From Littorina saxatilis (Eukaryota > Mollusca > Gastropoda > Littorinimorpha > Littorinidae): 64,000 nt of DNA. The position numbers and the translations under genes are program-made. Below, one piece after another: positions 1 through 8,864 of this stretch (within the stretch, counting starts at the first letter, position 1; every line of letters starts with the position of its first letter). The stretch covers positions 17,964,873 to 18,028,872 of the forward strand of contig NC_090246.1 in NCBI RefSeq assembly GCF_037325665.1, given 5' to 3'. The notes below the pieces were generated by a model, which worked only from the letters and a program-made list of their open reading frames with translations, was not told the DNA's origin and did no database searches.

Positions 1-613
1 AGAAAACAGAGAAGTTTGAGTTGCTGACGACCGTTCTCTCTGAAAGCAAACTGCTTCGATTTCATGTTTGTCCTTGGTGTCCACCAGTTCTGGTGCATGT
101 ACTATACCCTGGCCAAGTTTCCTCTCAAGACATCAAAGAGACCGCCCCAGTATACTCTACAGCCTCTGGGCGAACCACCTCTCATAGCTAAAACTGGGTC
201 AATGACCCCTGGGAAGAAGGTCAGTGTCTATAAAAATTTTACTCCTAGGCCTGCGGCCAGGGGGGGGGGAGTATACCGGTACCATTTGAGAATCAGACCA
301 AATGAGAATTGAACCATTTGAGAACATCCTTTTTTTTTCAATCACTACATCGAAGGCCTGCGGCCCGGGGTTCACATGGGTTGGTTTGTTTGTTTGTTTC
401 AAACCCACACCCATATACACACATTTCCCATTTAAACCATTTGTCGGCCCCCTGTCGATATTTATCGACTAAGTTCCTTGTTATATAGTGTGTTGACATT
501 TTAATATGCAGCAGCTGTCATTCCACTTTTTGTCCTTGTTGAAAGGAACCAGTTTTCCGGTGTTTATTTGGTTCAGCCTCTGTGTCAGTGTGCCTCAACT
601 GAGTGCTCTCGGC
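1..613. other. No gene recognised; short inverted boxes
   Basis: I see no supported exon here. The only open frames are short and lack coding character. The 12-bp string aggcctgcggcc occurs twice (about 247 and 353), flanking a stretch with the words 'ccatttgagaa' and 'aaatgagaatt'. This suggests a fragment of a small repeat. Confidence 0.4.
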
Positions 614-920
614 TCTGTGTGTGTGTGCGTGTGCGTGCGTGCGTGCGTGCGTGAGTGAGTGAGTGTGTGTGTTCTTTTCGCTTCGGTGATGTCGGGTTTT
701 ATTGTCTGATTATAAGTCAATCCATCATGAAAAACGGTCGACATAATTAATATTGTGTGTGTGGGTGTGTGTGTGTGTGTGCGCGCGCACGTGCGTGTGT
801 GTGTGTGTGTGTGTGTGCGTGTGTGTACGACACGCCGTTCGGTTCAGGAATTCGGGTTAACCTTAAATTGTATGTGTGGGTTGGTGTGACTGTGTGTTTG
901 TGTGTGTGTGTGTGTGTGTA
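614..920. repeat. Compound GT/GTGC microsatellites
   Basis: Three GT-rich tracts lie here: about 614-672 with GTGC and GTGA variants, 752-825 with an internal GCGCGC block, and 894-919. Unique sequence separates them. Open frames through these tracts are composition artefacts. Confidence 0.9.
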
Positions 921-1179
921 AGTTACGGTGAGTGCGTGTGTGCAGTCCGTGATGTTTACGACCTCTATTGTATTCGACATTTTATATTGGTACCTATCAT
1001 GATGTCTCATCGTTCTCTCTCGAATGGTACGTAGCATGTATTAGCTTACGGTGATTATGTTAATTATGATAAAAGGCATTGTTTGGGGTTCTGTCGTTCT
1101 GCTCTCAGCCTTCTCGTCTTTCATGTTAGTCAGTGTGTCAATTGTGTGTTTCGGATTGTGCACTTGAAAGGCGTCTGCC

Positions 1180-1555
1180 TGTGTGTGTCCGTTTCTGTCC
1201 GTCTGTCTGTCTGTCTGCCTGTTTGTGTCAGTTTTTGTCCGTCTGTCTGTCTGTCTGTCTGCCTGTGTGTGTCAGTTTCTGTCTGTCTGTCTGTCTGTCT
1301 GACTGTTTGTGTGAGTTTTTGTCCGTCTGTCTGTCTATCTGTCTGCCCGTGTGTGTCAGTTTCTGTCTGTCTGTCTGTCTGTCGGACTGTTTGTGTCAGT
1401 TTTTGTCCGTCTGTCTGTCTATCTGTCTGCCTGTGTGTGTCAGTTTCTGTCCGTCTGTCTGTCTGTCAGTCTGTCTGTCTGTTTGTGTCAGTTTTTGTCC
1501 GTCTGTCTGTCTGTCTGTTTGTGTCAGTTTCAGTTGTCCGTCTGTCTGTCTGTCC

Positions 1556-1593
<38 letters not shown>

Positions 1594-1736
1594 GTCAGTT
1601 TTTGTCCGTCTGTCTGTCTGTCTGTTTGTGTCAGTTTTTGTCCATCTGTCTGCCTGTTTGTGTCAGTTTTTGTCCGTCCGTCTGTCAGTCTGTTTGTGTC
1701 CGTTTTTGTCCGTCTGTCTGTCTGTTTGTGTCAGTT

Positions 1737-1775
<39 letters not shown>

Positions 1776-1868
1776 GCCTGTTTGTGTCAGTTTCTGTCTG
1801 TCAGTCTGTCTGTCTGTTTGTGTCAGTTTTTGTCCGTCTGTCTGTCTATCTGTCTGTCTGTCAGTAAT
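1180..1868. repeat. TCTG-based compound satellite
   Basis: About 690 bp of (CTGT)n blocks alternate with a recurring spacer of the form gtttgtgtcagtttttgtcc. The higher-order unit is roughly 35-60 bp and varies because the number of CTGT steps differs. All three forward frames stay open for long stretches because the unit has almost no stop codons on that strand. It is not a gene. Confidence 0.9.
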
Positions 1869-2192
1869 GTTTCCCAGTACTTGCGTATCGATGTCTAGTG
1901 TGTGTTTCAGTAGATTTTGTTAAGGGGTCTGCCTATTTACATCAGTGTCTGTCTGTCAGTCAGTGTGCCTGTTTGTGTGAATGTATGTCTCTCTGTCACG
2001 TTTCTATATTGCATTGCGGACCATCACTCATAATCGCAAAATAAAACGTGCATTCATTTCAAAGCTCACTTGATTGAATGTCAGTTACTATATTCACACC
2101 ATGACATTTTGTCAACACTTTGTCCTTAAAAATGTTCTCACCGTCACCCAAGAGGTAATGTGTTAATAAGCGTAATTTTGAGAGTCAAATTT
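1869..2192. other. Unassigned non-coding stretch
   Basis: AT-rich sequence between two satellites. It holds no frame of useful length and no recognised repeat apart from scattered TCTG remnants at its left edge. Confidence 0.5.
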
Positions 2193-2319
2193 CAGGCATA
2201 CGTGTAATGCCTGGTATTTTTAGGCATTACGTGTAACGCCTAGTGGTCACAGGCATTACACGTAATGCCTGAACACATTTCAGGCATTACGCGTAATGCC
2301 TGGTTTCACTTAATGCCTG
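2193..2319. repeat. Tandem palindromes, caggcattac-type
   Basis: A palindromic word of about 22 bp (caggcattacgcgtaatgcc and variants) occurs about four times plus a half copy, with variable spacers of 10-15 bp. Each copy can fold on itself, and neighbouring copies can pair with each other. Confidence 0.85.
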
Positions 2320-3203
2320 TAACATAATTATATATACGTGATTGCCAATGTCTTGCCAGTGTGTGTTGCGATTTGTGAACGCTTGTGGATTGTTAAAAGG
2401 GGTGAGCCTGATTACGTTAGTGTCTGTGTGTCTATCTGTCTGTGGCAGTTTCTGGCTGACCCACTTTGGCTGACCCGTTTTATCCTCGATCCCACCCCCC
2501 ACCCTTCCCCATCCTCGTCCTATCACCTCCACCATCTTCACCATCCCCAACTCCATATCGGTGATAGTGCACGTGACACGCAAAGAAGCATTCGCATTGT
2601 GACGGCGGAAACGTCAAATGAAACACGGGCACGCTTTTTCAATCAGCAACGTCTAGAATTTCAGAGCTAATTTATATCAAGAAGCGATCCCGTTTTCCAC
2701 TTCCCACCCGCCAAGCTTTAGCTCGGGTAGAACCGATGGATCGATAAGATCTTGCCACCCGAGACAGTACGGCGAAACCCCCATTTTAAGACCTAAAATA
2801 ATCTGAGAAAATCAGGTCGTGTAAGAGGCGAGAGTCATAAAACGGAGGTAAATATACTGAGGTTGAGAACAGAAAATCTGAAAAAAGCAAGGTCTAGTTG
2901 TAAAGAGGGAAGTCTTAAAATGGGACAGGGGGGGGGGGGGAGGTTCCACAGTATTATATTTAGCAAATGAATGTCAGTGTATGTATCCCGGCGCTGGGCC
3001 TGGTTGTGTGTTCAGCTTTGTCGATTGCTGTTTTTTTGTGTGCAACCTGTCACTAGCTGATATGATTGACTGGAAACAATAACGATGTTTTCGTGTAAGA
3101 TTGAATTTGATATAATAGGGGAAATAAGCTCCCTGCGGGCTTTTGATTTTGTTAACTTGAATTGAACAGGGGCAAGTGTCTTGCAGGCTTTGGAGTTTTG
3201 TTA
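2320..3203. other. Unassigned non-coding stretch with G-run
   Basis: No exon can be supported. A G-run lies at about 2928-2942. The rest is unique-looking AT-rich sequence. Confidence 0.5.
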
Positions 3204-3508
3204 GATTGCATTTAACATGGTACACAAGACTGCATTTAACATGGTACACAAGATTGCATTTAACATGGTACACAAAATTGAATTTAACATGGTACACAAG
3301 ATTGCATTTAACATGGTACACAAGATTGCATTTAACATGGTACACAAGATTGCATTTAACATGGTACACAGGATTGAATTTAAAATGGTACACAAGATTG
3401 CATTTAACATGGTACACAAGATTGAATTTAACATGGTACACAAGATTGAATTTAACATGGTACACAAGATTGCATTTAACATGGTACACAATATTGAATT
3501 TAACATGG
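3204..3508. repeat. 24-bp minisatellite
   Basis: Nearly 13 head-to-tail copies of a 24-bp unit reading gattgcatttaacatggtac plus acaa. The main variation is gca/gaa at one position. Because 24 is a multiple of three and the unit lacks stops in several frames, long repetitive frames (HLTWYTRL and NMVHKIAF on +, YHVKCNLV on -) arise on both strands. Confidence 0.95.
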
Positions 3509-3580
3509 ACAACAGTTTTTGTAGGATTTGGCTTTTTAAAAGAGGAAAAAGCGTTTTCTGGGCTTTGGCTTTTAGTGTGT

Positions 3581-3600
3581 GGGGGGGGGGGGGGGGGGGG
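3581..3600. repeat. Homopolymer G tract
   Basis: Twenty consecutive G on the plus strand. Its length is likely to be uncertain in any assembly. Confidence 0.85.
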
Positions 3601-4265
3601 TGTCGGCTTTGGTTTTGTATTTGTGTTTATACGTCACAACTTGTGAAATACAGCAACATATCAGAATTAGGCAAACTAGGTTACGATGGTTGGGAACGGA
3701 TGGGATGGGTGTGGGTGTGGAGGCAAAACTGCGGACCTAATGATTGTTTTCGTCCATTATTCCTTTATTCGGTTCACTGTGTTTGGGTAGGGGAAGTAGT
3801 AATTGGCTGTCATTCAGTAATAAGTGTGAACTTCGTTTCACCTCTTAAAGCCACTTATGTAAGATCCATGCTTTGTATACCGAGATAATATTATCGTAAT
3901 ATTACTGATAAAGCAAAATAGTGAAGGGCTGCATATTAGCACGGCATAATATACTTTTTTCACCGTCACAAAAGTAGCATGGGAAATATGTTATATGATT
4001 AAGCTTTGCACAGGTAAACCGTAATCACAATTCATCTGTGCTAAAAGGTTGAGTTGACTGGTACTAATATCCCTTGGCAAGATATGTCAGTCGTTTGGCG
4101 TCAACCCTGGGAGTCAACAGTTGCCTCCCTCATTAAAAATTTTTGTGTGTTGTTACGCACGCTCTTTTGTTTGCAAGCCGTTGGCTGGTTGACGTCCCTT
4201 GATTAACACAAATTACATGGAATCGGGACTTGTGCATGGACAGTCAGTACTTACCAAATCTTTTT
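3601..4265. other. Unassigned non-coding stretch
   Basis: No recognisable exon or repeat family. The plus-strand frame running in from the 24-bp array ends here without protein-like features. Confidence 0.45.
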
Positions 4266-4366
4266 ACTCTGTCTGTGTCTCTGTCTGTCTGTGTCTCTGT
4301 CTGTCTGTCTGTCTGTGTGTCTCTCTCAATCTCTGTCTCTCGCTCTGTCTCTCTCTCTCTGTGTCG

Positions 4367-4430
<64 letters not shown>

Positions 4431-4442
4431 CTCTCTCTCTGA
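4266..4442. repeat. CT/TGTC microsatellite
   Basis: A compound (TCTG)n to (CT)n tract that becomes a pure CT run near 4391-4428. Confidence 0.9.
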
Positions 4443-5382
4443 TACATGTGTCTGCTAAATAGTGGATTTGCGTCGGTGTTTTTTTGTTTAATTGTTTTTA
4501 TTTTATGTTTCTCTAATCACTTACGAAGATATATTTCTTCCTCTCCTCAAAAATGCAGTTCTTCATTTATATGATCGTTCAGGTGAGTTTGCTGCTTTCT
4601 CTTTGATACCCCTCCCCTTTCCTTGCAATACAGCAGTTGTTGCACAGTTCGGTATGTTCGAAAAGTCATTGCGGTTATTCCCCAAGAGCATCACGTTTCT
4701 GACTATTGCTGATGGCATCAACAGAAGGCAATCAAAAGCGTCAAGTTTCAACACAAGTGCTGATTGCGTCCGTAGAAATTGCCTGAGATGAATCATTCAC
4801 GATTTCTGCAGTGCTTTTCTTGCGATGTCGTTGAACTGAGTGATGAATGTCTCTGCTGCATATTGTTTTCTCTGGGTTCCGTGACGTACGTGTTTGTGTT
4901 TTTGTGTACAGAGGTTGCTCACTTGGTTGATCGAAATTGATATGTCATTGGCGCACATTTTCTGAAAGAAAAGAAATGTAGAAATGATCAGATATAAGAA
5001 AACCGTTTAGAAATCAGTCACGACAATAACCAGGGGAGATATTTTTAAGTGCGTAGGCTTAATAGATTTCTTTTTGAAAATCGTTCCTTCTGCATTACAA
5101 ATTTCCATGGTGTAAATCCAATAATGTCCACGTCTTGCTTATTGTTCGAAGGAGTAGTGAGGCAACTAGCAATACACCGTTTCTTAAGCTTTCTATGTTA
5201 ATTTCTTTCTTTCTTTCTTTCTTTCTGTATTGATAATGGCGTTGACGTCTGTTTCGTTTTAGTCTCATAGTGCTGAACATAATTATATTCGACCCCGGTA
5301 TCGCTGCCAGTAAATATGTGTATTTGAGGCATAACCTGTAAATGCCTGTATTGACAACTTACAGTGTGCCCTTGATGAATAA
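4443..5382. other. Unassigned non-coding stretch
   Basis: Nothing I can support as a gene. A short (TTTC)n run lies at about 5202-5226. The remainder is unique-looking and may be upstream or intronic sequence of the membrane-protein gene. Confidence 0.45.
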
Positions 5383-5384
5383 AT

Positions 5385-5431
<47 letters not shown>

Positions 5432-5565
5432 CTCACTCACGCACGCACACAAGCACACATGCACACACGCGCACACAAACACTCACTCACGCACGCACAC
5501 ACACAAACACTCACGCACGCACGCGCGCACGCACGCACACACGCACGCACACACACACACACTAC

Positions 5566-5613
<48 letters not shown>
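5383..5613. repeat. CA microsatellite, interrupted
   Basis: About 230 bp of CA with ACTC, ACGC and GCAC interruptions. The ends are purest. Confidence 0.9.
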
Positions 5614-5616
<3 letters not shown>

Positions 5617-5833
5617 TCCATACAACAAGAACAAAAAGTTGAATGACAGCTGCAGCACATTAAAATGACAACACGTACACACACTGTTTGCTATTAATTT
5701 TGTTGTTGTTCTTCTTCTTCTTCTGTTGTTTGACAGGTTTGTTGTCCGTGAAGCAGTTCATTGAGAACGCCAGCTAACGTCTCACACAAAACGAACGGGT
5801 TAACCCTCTATTTTGGTTGGGCTGGGTCCTTAA

Positions 5834-5893
5834 TCAATTTGCTGTGTGTGTGTGTGTGTTAATGATGCAGTCACCGCGCCCGCAGTGTAATTT
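5834..5893 (+). pseudogene. Partial copy of the 5' edge of the membrane-protein exon
   Basis: This segment repeats the sequence around the acceptor of the exon at 5928: caatttgct, then a GT run, then an atgatgcagtc-type start and a cgcgcccgcagtg-type continuation. The real exon has caatttgct, a GT run, tttcag, then atgctaaagatgcagtcgcc. The copy lacks the tttcag acceptor and stops matching after about 60 bp. I read it as a decayed duplicate and not as an alternative exon. Confidence 0.6.
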
Positions 5894-5927
5894 TTTCTTA
5901 CCAATTTGCTGTGTGTGTGTGTTTCAG

Positions 5928-6104
5928 ATGCTAAAGATGCAGTCGCCGCACCTGCAGTGCTGTATATGCGGGTGCTCCGTGTTCTCGGCACTGTTCGGCA
6001 TGTTCATGCTGTCGGCAGGCGTGTGCCTGGTCCTCAACTACAACTTTCTGGAGGTCGACACAAGCGGGCTGCCTCCCAACCTCCACAATGAGGAGGGCAA
6101 AAAG
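5928..6104 (+). CDS. Two-span membrane protein, exon encoding the first span
   Basis: A 177-bp exon of 59 codons, bounded by a tttcag acceptor (AG at 5926-5927) and a strong gtgagt donor at 6105. Its frame starts with an ATG directly after the acceptor, so translation may begin here after a 5' UTR intron; an upstream coding exon cannot be excluded. Residues about 14-36 (CGCSVFSALFGMFMLSAGVC and following) are a clear hydrophobic span. A short loop follows with the word FLEVDTSGLPPNLHNEEGKK. The exon ends in phase 0 and joins the exon at 8865 in frame. I do not recognise the family. The layout of span, loop, span and long disordered tail resembles TMEM200-type proteins, but I see no diagnostic shared motif. 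Confidence 0.72.
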
Positions 6105-6230
6105 GTGAGTGTGAGGGGGTGCTGGGAATCGGATGGGGACGGTGAAGTTGAGGGTGTCTTCTATAAAGCCTGCTTTGGCTCTGAACTTTTGGTAAAAAGA
6201 CTGTCGGTCTCAATTGAGGGCATAGCCTTT

Positions 6231-6322
6231 ATCCACTTCAACTTTCTGGAGGTAGATACGCACGGTCTGCCTTGCAACGTCCACAATGAAATGGGGGGGG
6301 GGGGGAGGTGTGTGTGAGGGGG
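6231..6322 (+). pseudogene. Decayed copy of exon 3' end and donor, copy 1
   Basis: This repeats the 3' part of the 5928 exon and the start of its intron. It reads NFLEVDTHGLPCNVHNEMG, then a G-run in place of the donor, then the intron word tgtgtgaggggg. It is still open in frame but has lost the splice donor. It lies only about 130 bp downstream of the true exon. Confidence 0.7.
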
Positions 6323-6346
6323 TCGGGGGAGGATACTCATTTACGG

Positions 6347-6440
6347 CTACAAATTCCTTGAGGTCGACACAAGCGGGCTGCCCTTCCAACCTCCACAATG
6401 AGGAGAGCGAACAGGTGGGTGTGAGGGGGTACTGGGGATT
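6347..6440 (+). pseudogene. Decayed copy of exon 3' end and donor, copy 2
   Basis: The closest copy. The string gaggtcgacacaagcgggct is identical to the real exon, followed by ccacaatgaggag and then caggtgggtgtgaggggg, so a usable-looking GT donor survives. One extra base in the ctgccc/ttcc region shifts the frame relative to the real exon. The order and spacing show a local tandem duplication of the exon edge. Confidence 0.75.
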
Positions 6441-6446
6441 TGGGGG

Positions 6447-8024
6447 TCTTGATCTTGATCTTGATCTTGATGGATTACGCTGCTGGATACCAGAAGACTG
6501 GCGTAAATGCAGCGGGGGAGAGTGCGGCAGCCTAATGGTGGTGTACGGCTGCTAGCTTGGCTTTAAATATGCCAATGCTTTTGGAGGTTACAATATTGTC
6601 CTCAAGTAGATTCCAGTCTTGTGCCGTCTTCACAAAAAAGGAGTTCCTAAACTGATCAGTGCGGCCTTGGGGCACTGAATAGGGTCTAGAATTGTTTCTT
6701 GAAAACTGTGAGACGATGTTGGATGTGTGATGGTCAGGGTGTCTCACTGGCCTGATTTTACGGCCTTGCTTCTGCTCAGTTAAGAACTGGTGTGATGGTA
6801 GTGCCGGTACCAGCCCCTCAACCACCCTATAGAAGAACGTCAGACGGAGTTGTTGACGTCGCTGTTGCAGAGGTTGAAGTCCAGTTTTCTCTAGGAGTCT
6901 GGTGACGCTGCCGGGGGTCGATGACCTGAAGTCGCCTGTGATAAACCTTGATGCTTTGCGTTGTACGCGTTCGATGCAGTCAATGTCTTTCTTCAGGTAG
7001 GGGTCCCAGACAACCGCCCCGTACTCCAGGAGGGGACGCACAAGGGAGAGGTAGGCCTGCTGGCGGCAACGAGGCGGGCAGCGTTGGAGGTTGCGGCGAA
7101 GGAAGCCAAGGGTGCAGTTAGCTTTTTTAGTGATAGAAGAAATGTGGGGGCTCCATTTCATGTCGTCTGAGAGGAGAATGCCAAGGTAGGGTGTGGATCT
7201 AACGTTTTGGAGGATGCTGTTGTCCAGTTGGTAGTAGAAGTCAGAGGATTTGTTTATACTGAGGATATAGCATTTAGAGGCGTTGAAGCGCATGCCCCAG
7301 GTAACCGCCCATTCTTCGAGGTGTCTGAGGTCTTGTTGCAGGGATTGGTGGTCCGTGAAGGAGTTTATTTCCCTATAGAGCAGGCAGTCGTCGGCGAACA
7401 AGCGGACGTGGGACGATACGGAGGCTGGCAGGTCGTTAATATGGACAAGGAAGAGTAGTGGGCCGAGCACCGTCCCCTGCGGGACGCCAGAGTCTACTGT
7501 AGTTGATTCGGATGAGGTACCCTCGAGTACAACTTTCATGGAGCGCTTAGTGAGGAACGACGTGAGCCAGTTGAGTAGGGGGCCGTTTATGCCATAACAG
7601 GAGAGTTTGTGGAGGAGGTGGGGGTGGGGAACAGTGTCGAACGCTTTAGAAAAATCAAGCACAGCGACATCTACTTGTTTTCTTTGGTCGAAGGAGGTCA
7701 AGAGGTCGTGGGTTGTGGTGAGAAGTTGGGTTTCGCACGAGAATCCAGAACGGAAACCATGGTTTAGATGCGTGAGGATGTTATGCGAGTCGAGATGTGT
7801 GAAGATGTGGCGGCATATAATATGTTCTAGGAGTTTGCAAGGGATGGAAGTGAGGGAGATGGGACGGTAGTTCGCGGGGAGGTGGCGATCACCCTTTTTG
7901 AATACACAGGAGATGTTGGCCTGGAGCCAGTCGGAAGGGAGAGAACCGCTATCCAGGGATCTCTGGAAGATATTGCACGGAGAGCAGGATCAATCTGGTC
8001 GGCGCAGGTCTTTAGGTCATTTGG
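6447..8024 (-). mobile_element. CR1-like LINE, 5'-truncated
   Basis: A minus-strand non-LTR retrotransposon inside the intron of the membrane-protein gene. Its 3' end is a short tandem tail (atcaag)n at 6447-6472, as in CR1/L2-type LINEs, preceded by a 3' UTR of about 60 bp. The reverse transcriptase occupies 6532 to about 7989. A further piece of the same coding sequence (DLKTCADQIDPALRAI) continues upstream in another frame to about 8024, where it stops at a 30-bp G-run. No endonuclease or ORF1 is present, so the copy is 5'-truncated and dead on arrival. Confidence 0.85.
6532..7989 (-). CDS. LINE reverse transcriptase fragment (CR1-like)
   Basis: Catalyses target-primed reverse transcription in intact relatives. 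Visible RT motifs in order are: ANYRPISLTSI (block 1), NHGFRSGFSCETQ, VAVLDFSKAFDTVPH (first catalytic Asp), SGVPQGTVLGPLLFLVHIND, RLFADDCLLYR (the FADD active site), the thumb motif TPYLGILLSDDMKWSPH, and a C-terminal WNLLEDNIVTSKSIGIFK block typical of CR1/jockey-group elements. The frame stays open from about 7989 to the stop at 6532, but there is no real start codon: the element is truncated and frame-shifted upstream, near a tga at 7990-7992. The catalytic residues look intact. Confidence 0.88.
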   Translation of the reverse strand, partial: SCSPCNIFQRSLDSGSLPSDWLQANISCVFKKGDRHLPANYRPISLTSIPCKLLEHIICRHIFTHLDSHNILTHLNHGFRSGFSCETQLLTTTHDLLTSFDQRKQVDVAVLDFSKAFDTVPHPHLLHKLSCYGINGPLLNWLTSFLTKRSMKVVLEGTSSESTTVDSGVPQGTVLGPLLFLVHINDLPASVSSHVRLFADDCLLYREINSFTDHQSLQQDLRHLEEWAVTWGMRFNASKCYILSINKSSDFYYQLDNSILQNVRSTPYLGILLSDDMKWSPHISSITKKANCTLGFLRRNLQRCPPRCRQQAYLSLVRPLLEYGAVVWDPYLKKDIDCIERVQRKASRFITGDFRSSTPGSVTRLLEKTGLQPLQQRRQQLRLTFFYRVVEGLVPALPSHQFLTEQKQGRKIRPVRHPDHHTSNIVSQFSRNNSRPYSVPQGRTDQFRNSFFVKTAQDWNLLEDNIVTSKSIGIFKAKLAAVHHH

Positions 8025-8054
8025 CGGGGGGGGGGGGGGGGGGGGGGGGGGGGG
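8025..8054. repeat. Homopolymer G tract
   Basis: About 30 consecutive G. It sits exactly between the truncated LINE and the last decayed copy of the host exon edge. Confidence 0.85.
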
Positions 8055-8059
8055 TGTTC

Positions 8060-8136
8060 TTATCAATTGCAACATTCTGGAGGGGGAAACGAGCAGGCTG
8101 CCTTCCAACTTCTGCAGTGAGCAGGCAAAAACGTGG
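8060..8136 (+). pseudogene. Decayed copy of exon 3' end, copy 3
   Basis: Sequence attctggagggggaaacgag, then caggctgcc, ttccaac and gagcaggcaaaaacgtgg aligns with the 3' edge of the 5928 exon and its donor region (ttctggaggtcgacacaagc and following). It is the most diverged copy, and the donor has become cgtgg. It lies on the far side of the LINE from copies 1 and 2. Confidence 0.6.
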
Positions 8137-8248
8137 TTGAACGGGGGTTTAAGTTATGATAGTTTGGCGGTGGGGGGGAAGGGACCTGTATTTATTTTCT
8201 TTGGGTTGTGTGTGAATGGGAAGCCGCGGGAGTGTGCATGCGTAAGAG

Positions 8249-8253
<5 letters not shown>

Positions 8254-8298
<45 letters not shown>
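8254..8298. repeat. GA microsatellite
   Basis: A GA run of about 45 bp passing into a GCGA/GTGT stretch. Confidence 0.85.
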
Positions 8299-8301
<3 letters not shown>

Positions 8302-8400
8302 AGCGTGTGTGTGTGTGAGTGTGATACGTTCTCACTCTCATTCATTGTATGCTTCTATAGTGAATATTATATGGTTAGAATGTGTTTACGGACAGGTTGT

Positions 8401-8470
8401 TAGACAAGGCAATGTGCCTTAAACCTTTATCCTTGTAAAATAAAATTCGTTCGTTCGTTCGTTCACTCTC

Positions 8471-8535
<65 letters not shown>

Positions 8536-8536
8536 G

Positions 8537-8587
<51 letters not shown>
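8401..8587. repeat. Retroelement 3' tail with (TTCG)n, then CT array
   Basis: A short module, gccttaaacctttatccttg then taaaataaaa, ends in (ttcg)4. A CT microsatellite of about 125 bp with TGTC blocks follows directly. The module reappears at 8600, which identifies it as the 3' end of an interspersed element. Confidence 0.65.
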
Positions 8588-8750
<163 letters not shown>

Positions 8751-8864
8751 TTGTGAATGACGCGACCAAGAGACAACTGACTTTACACGATAAAAAAACA
8801 ACTTTCGCATAGCTGGGAGCGCTGTGATGAGAGCCTTGTCATGAATGTACTGTGTGCTGTGCAG

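Noticed and set aside
1083-1923. Long overlapping plus-strand frames rich in Cys, Leu, Ser and Val (up to 271 residues)
   Set aside because: They are translations of the (CTGT)n satellite; all three frames are open for the same reason.
2193-2319. CRISPR-like array
   Set aside because: Palindromic repeats with spacers, but spacer lengths are irregular and partly similar, and the DNA is clearly eukaryotic.
5347-5682. His/Thr repeat proteins over the CA array
   Set aside because: Microsatellite translation; the same explanation covers all (TH)n, (VC)n, (RE)n, (SL)n, (N)n and (M)n frames in the window.
7607-7870. Plus-strand frame of 87 residues
   Set aside because: Antisense to the CR1-like reverse transcriptase.
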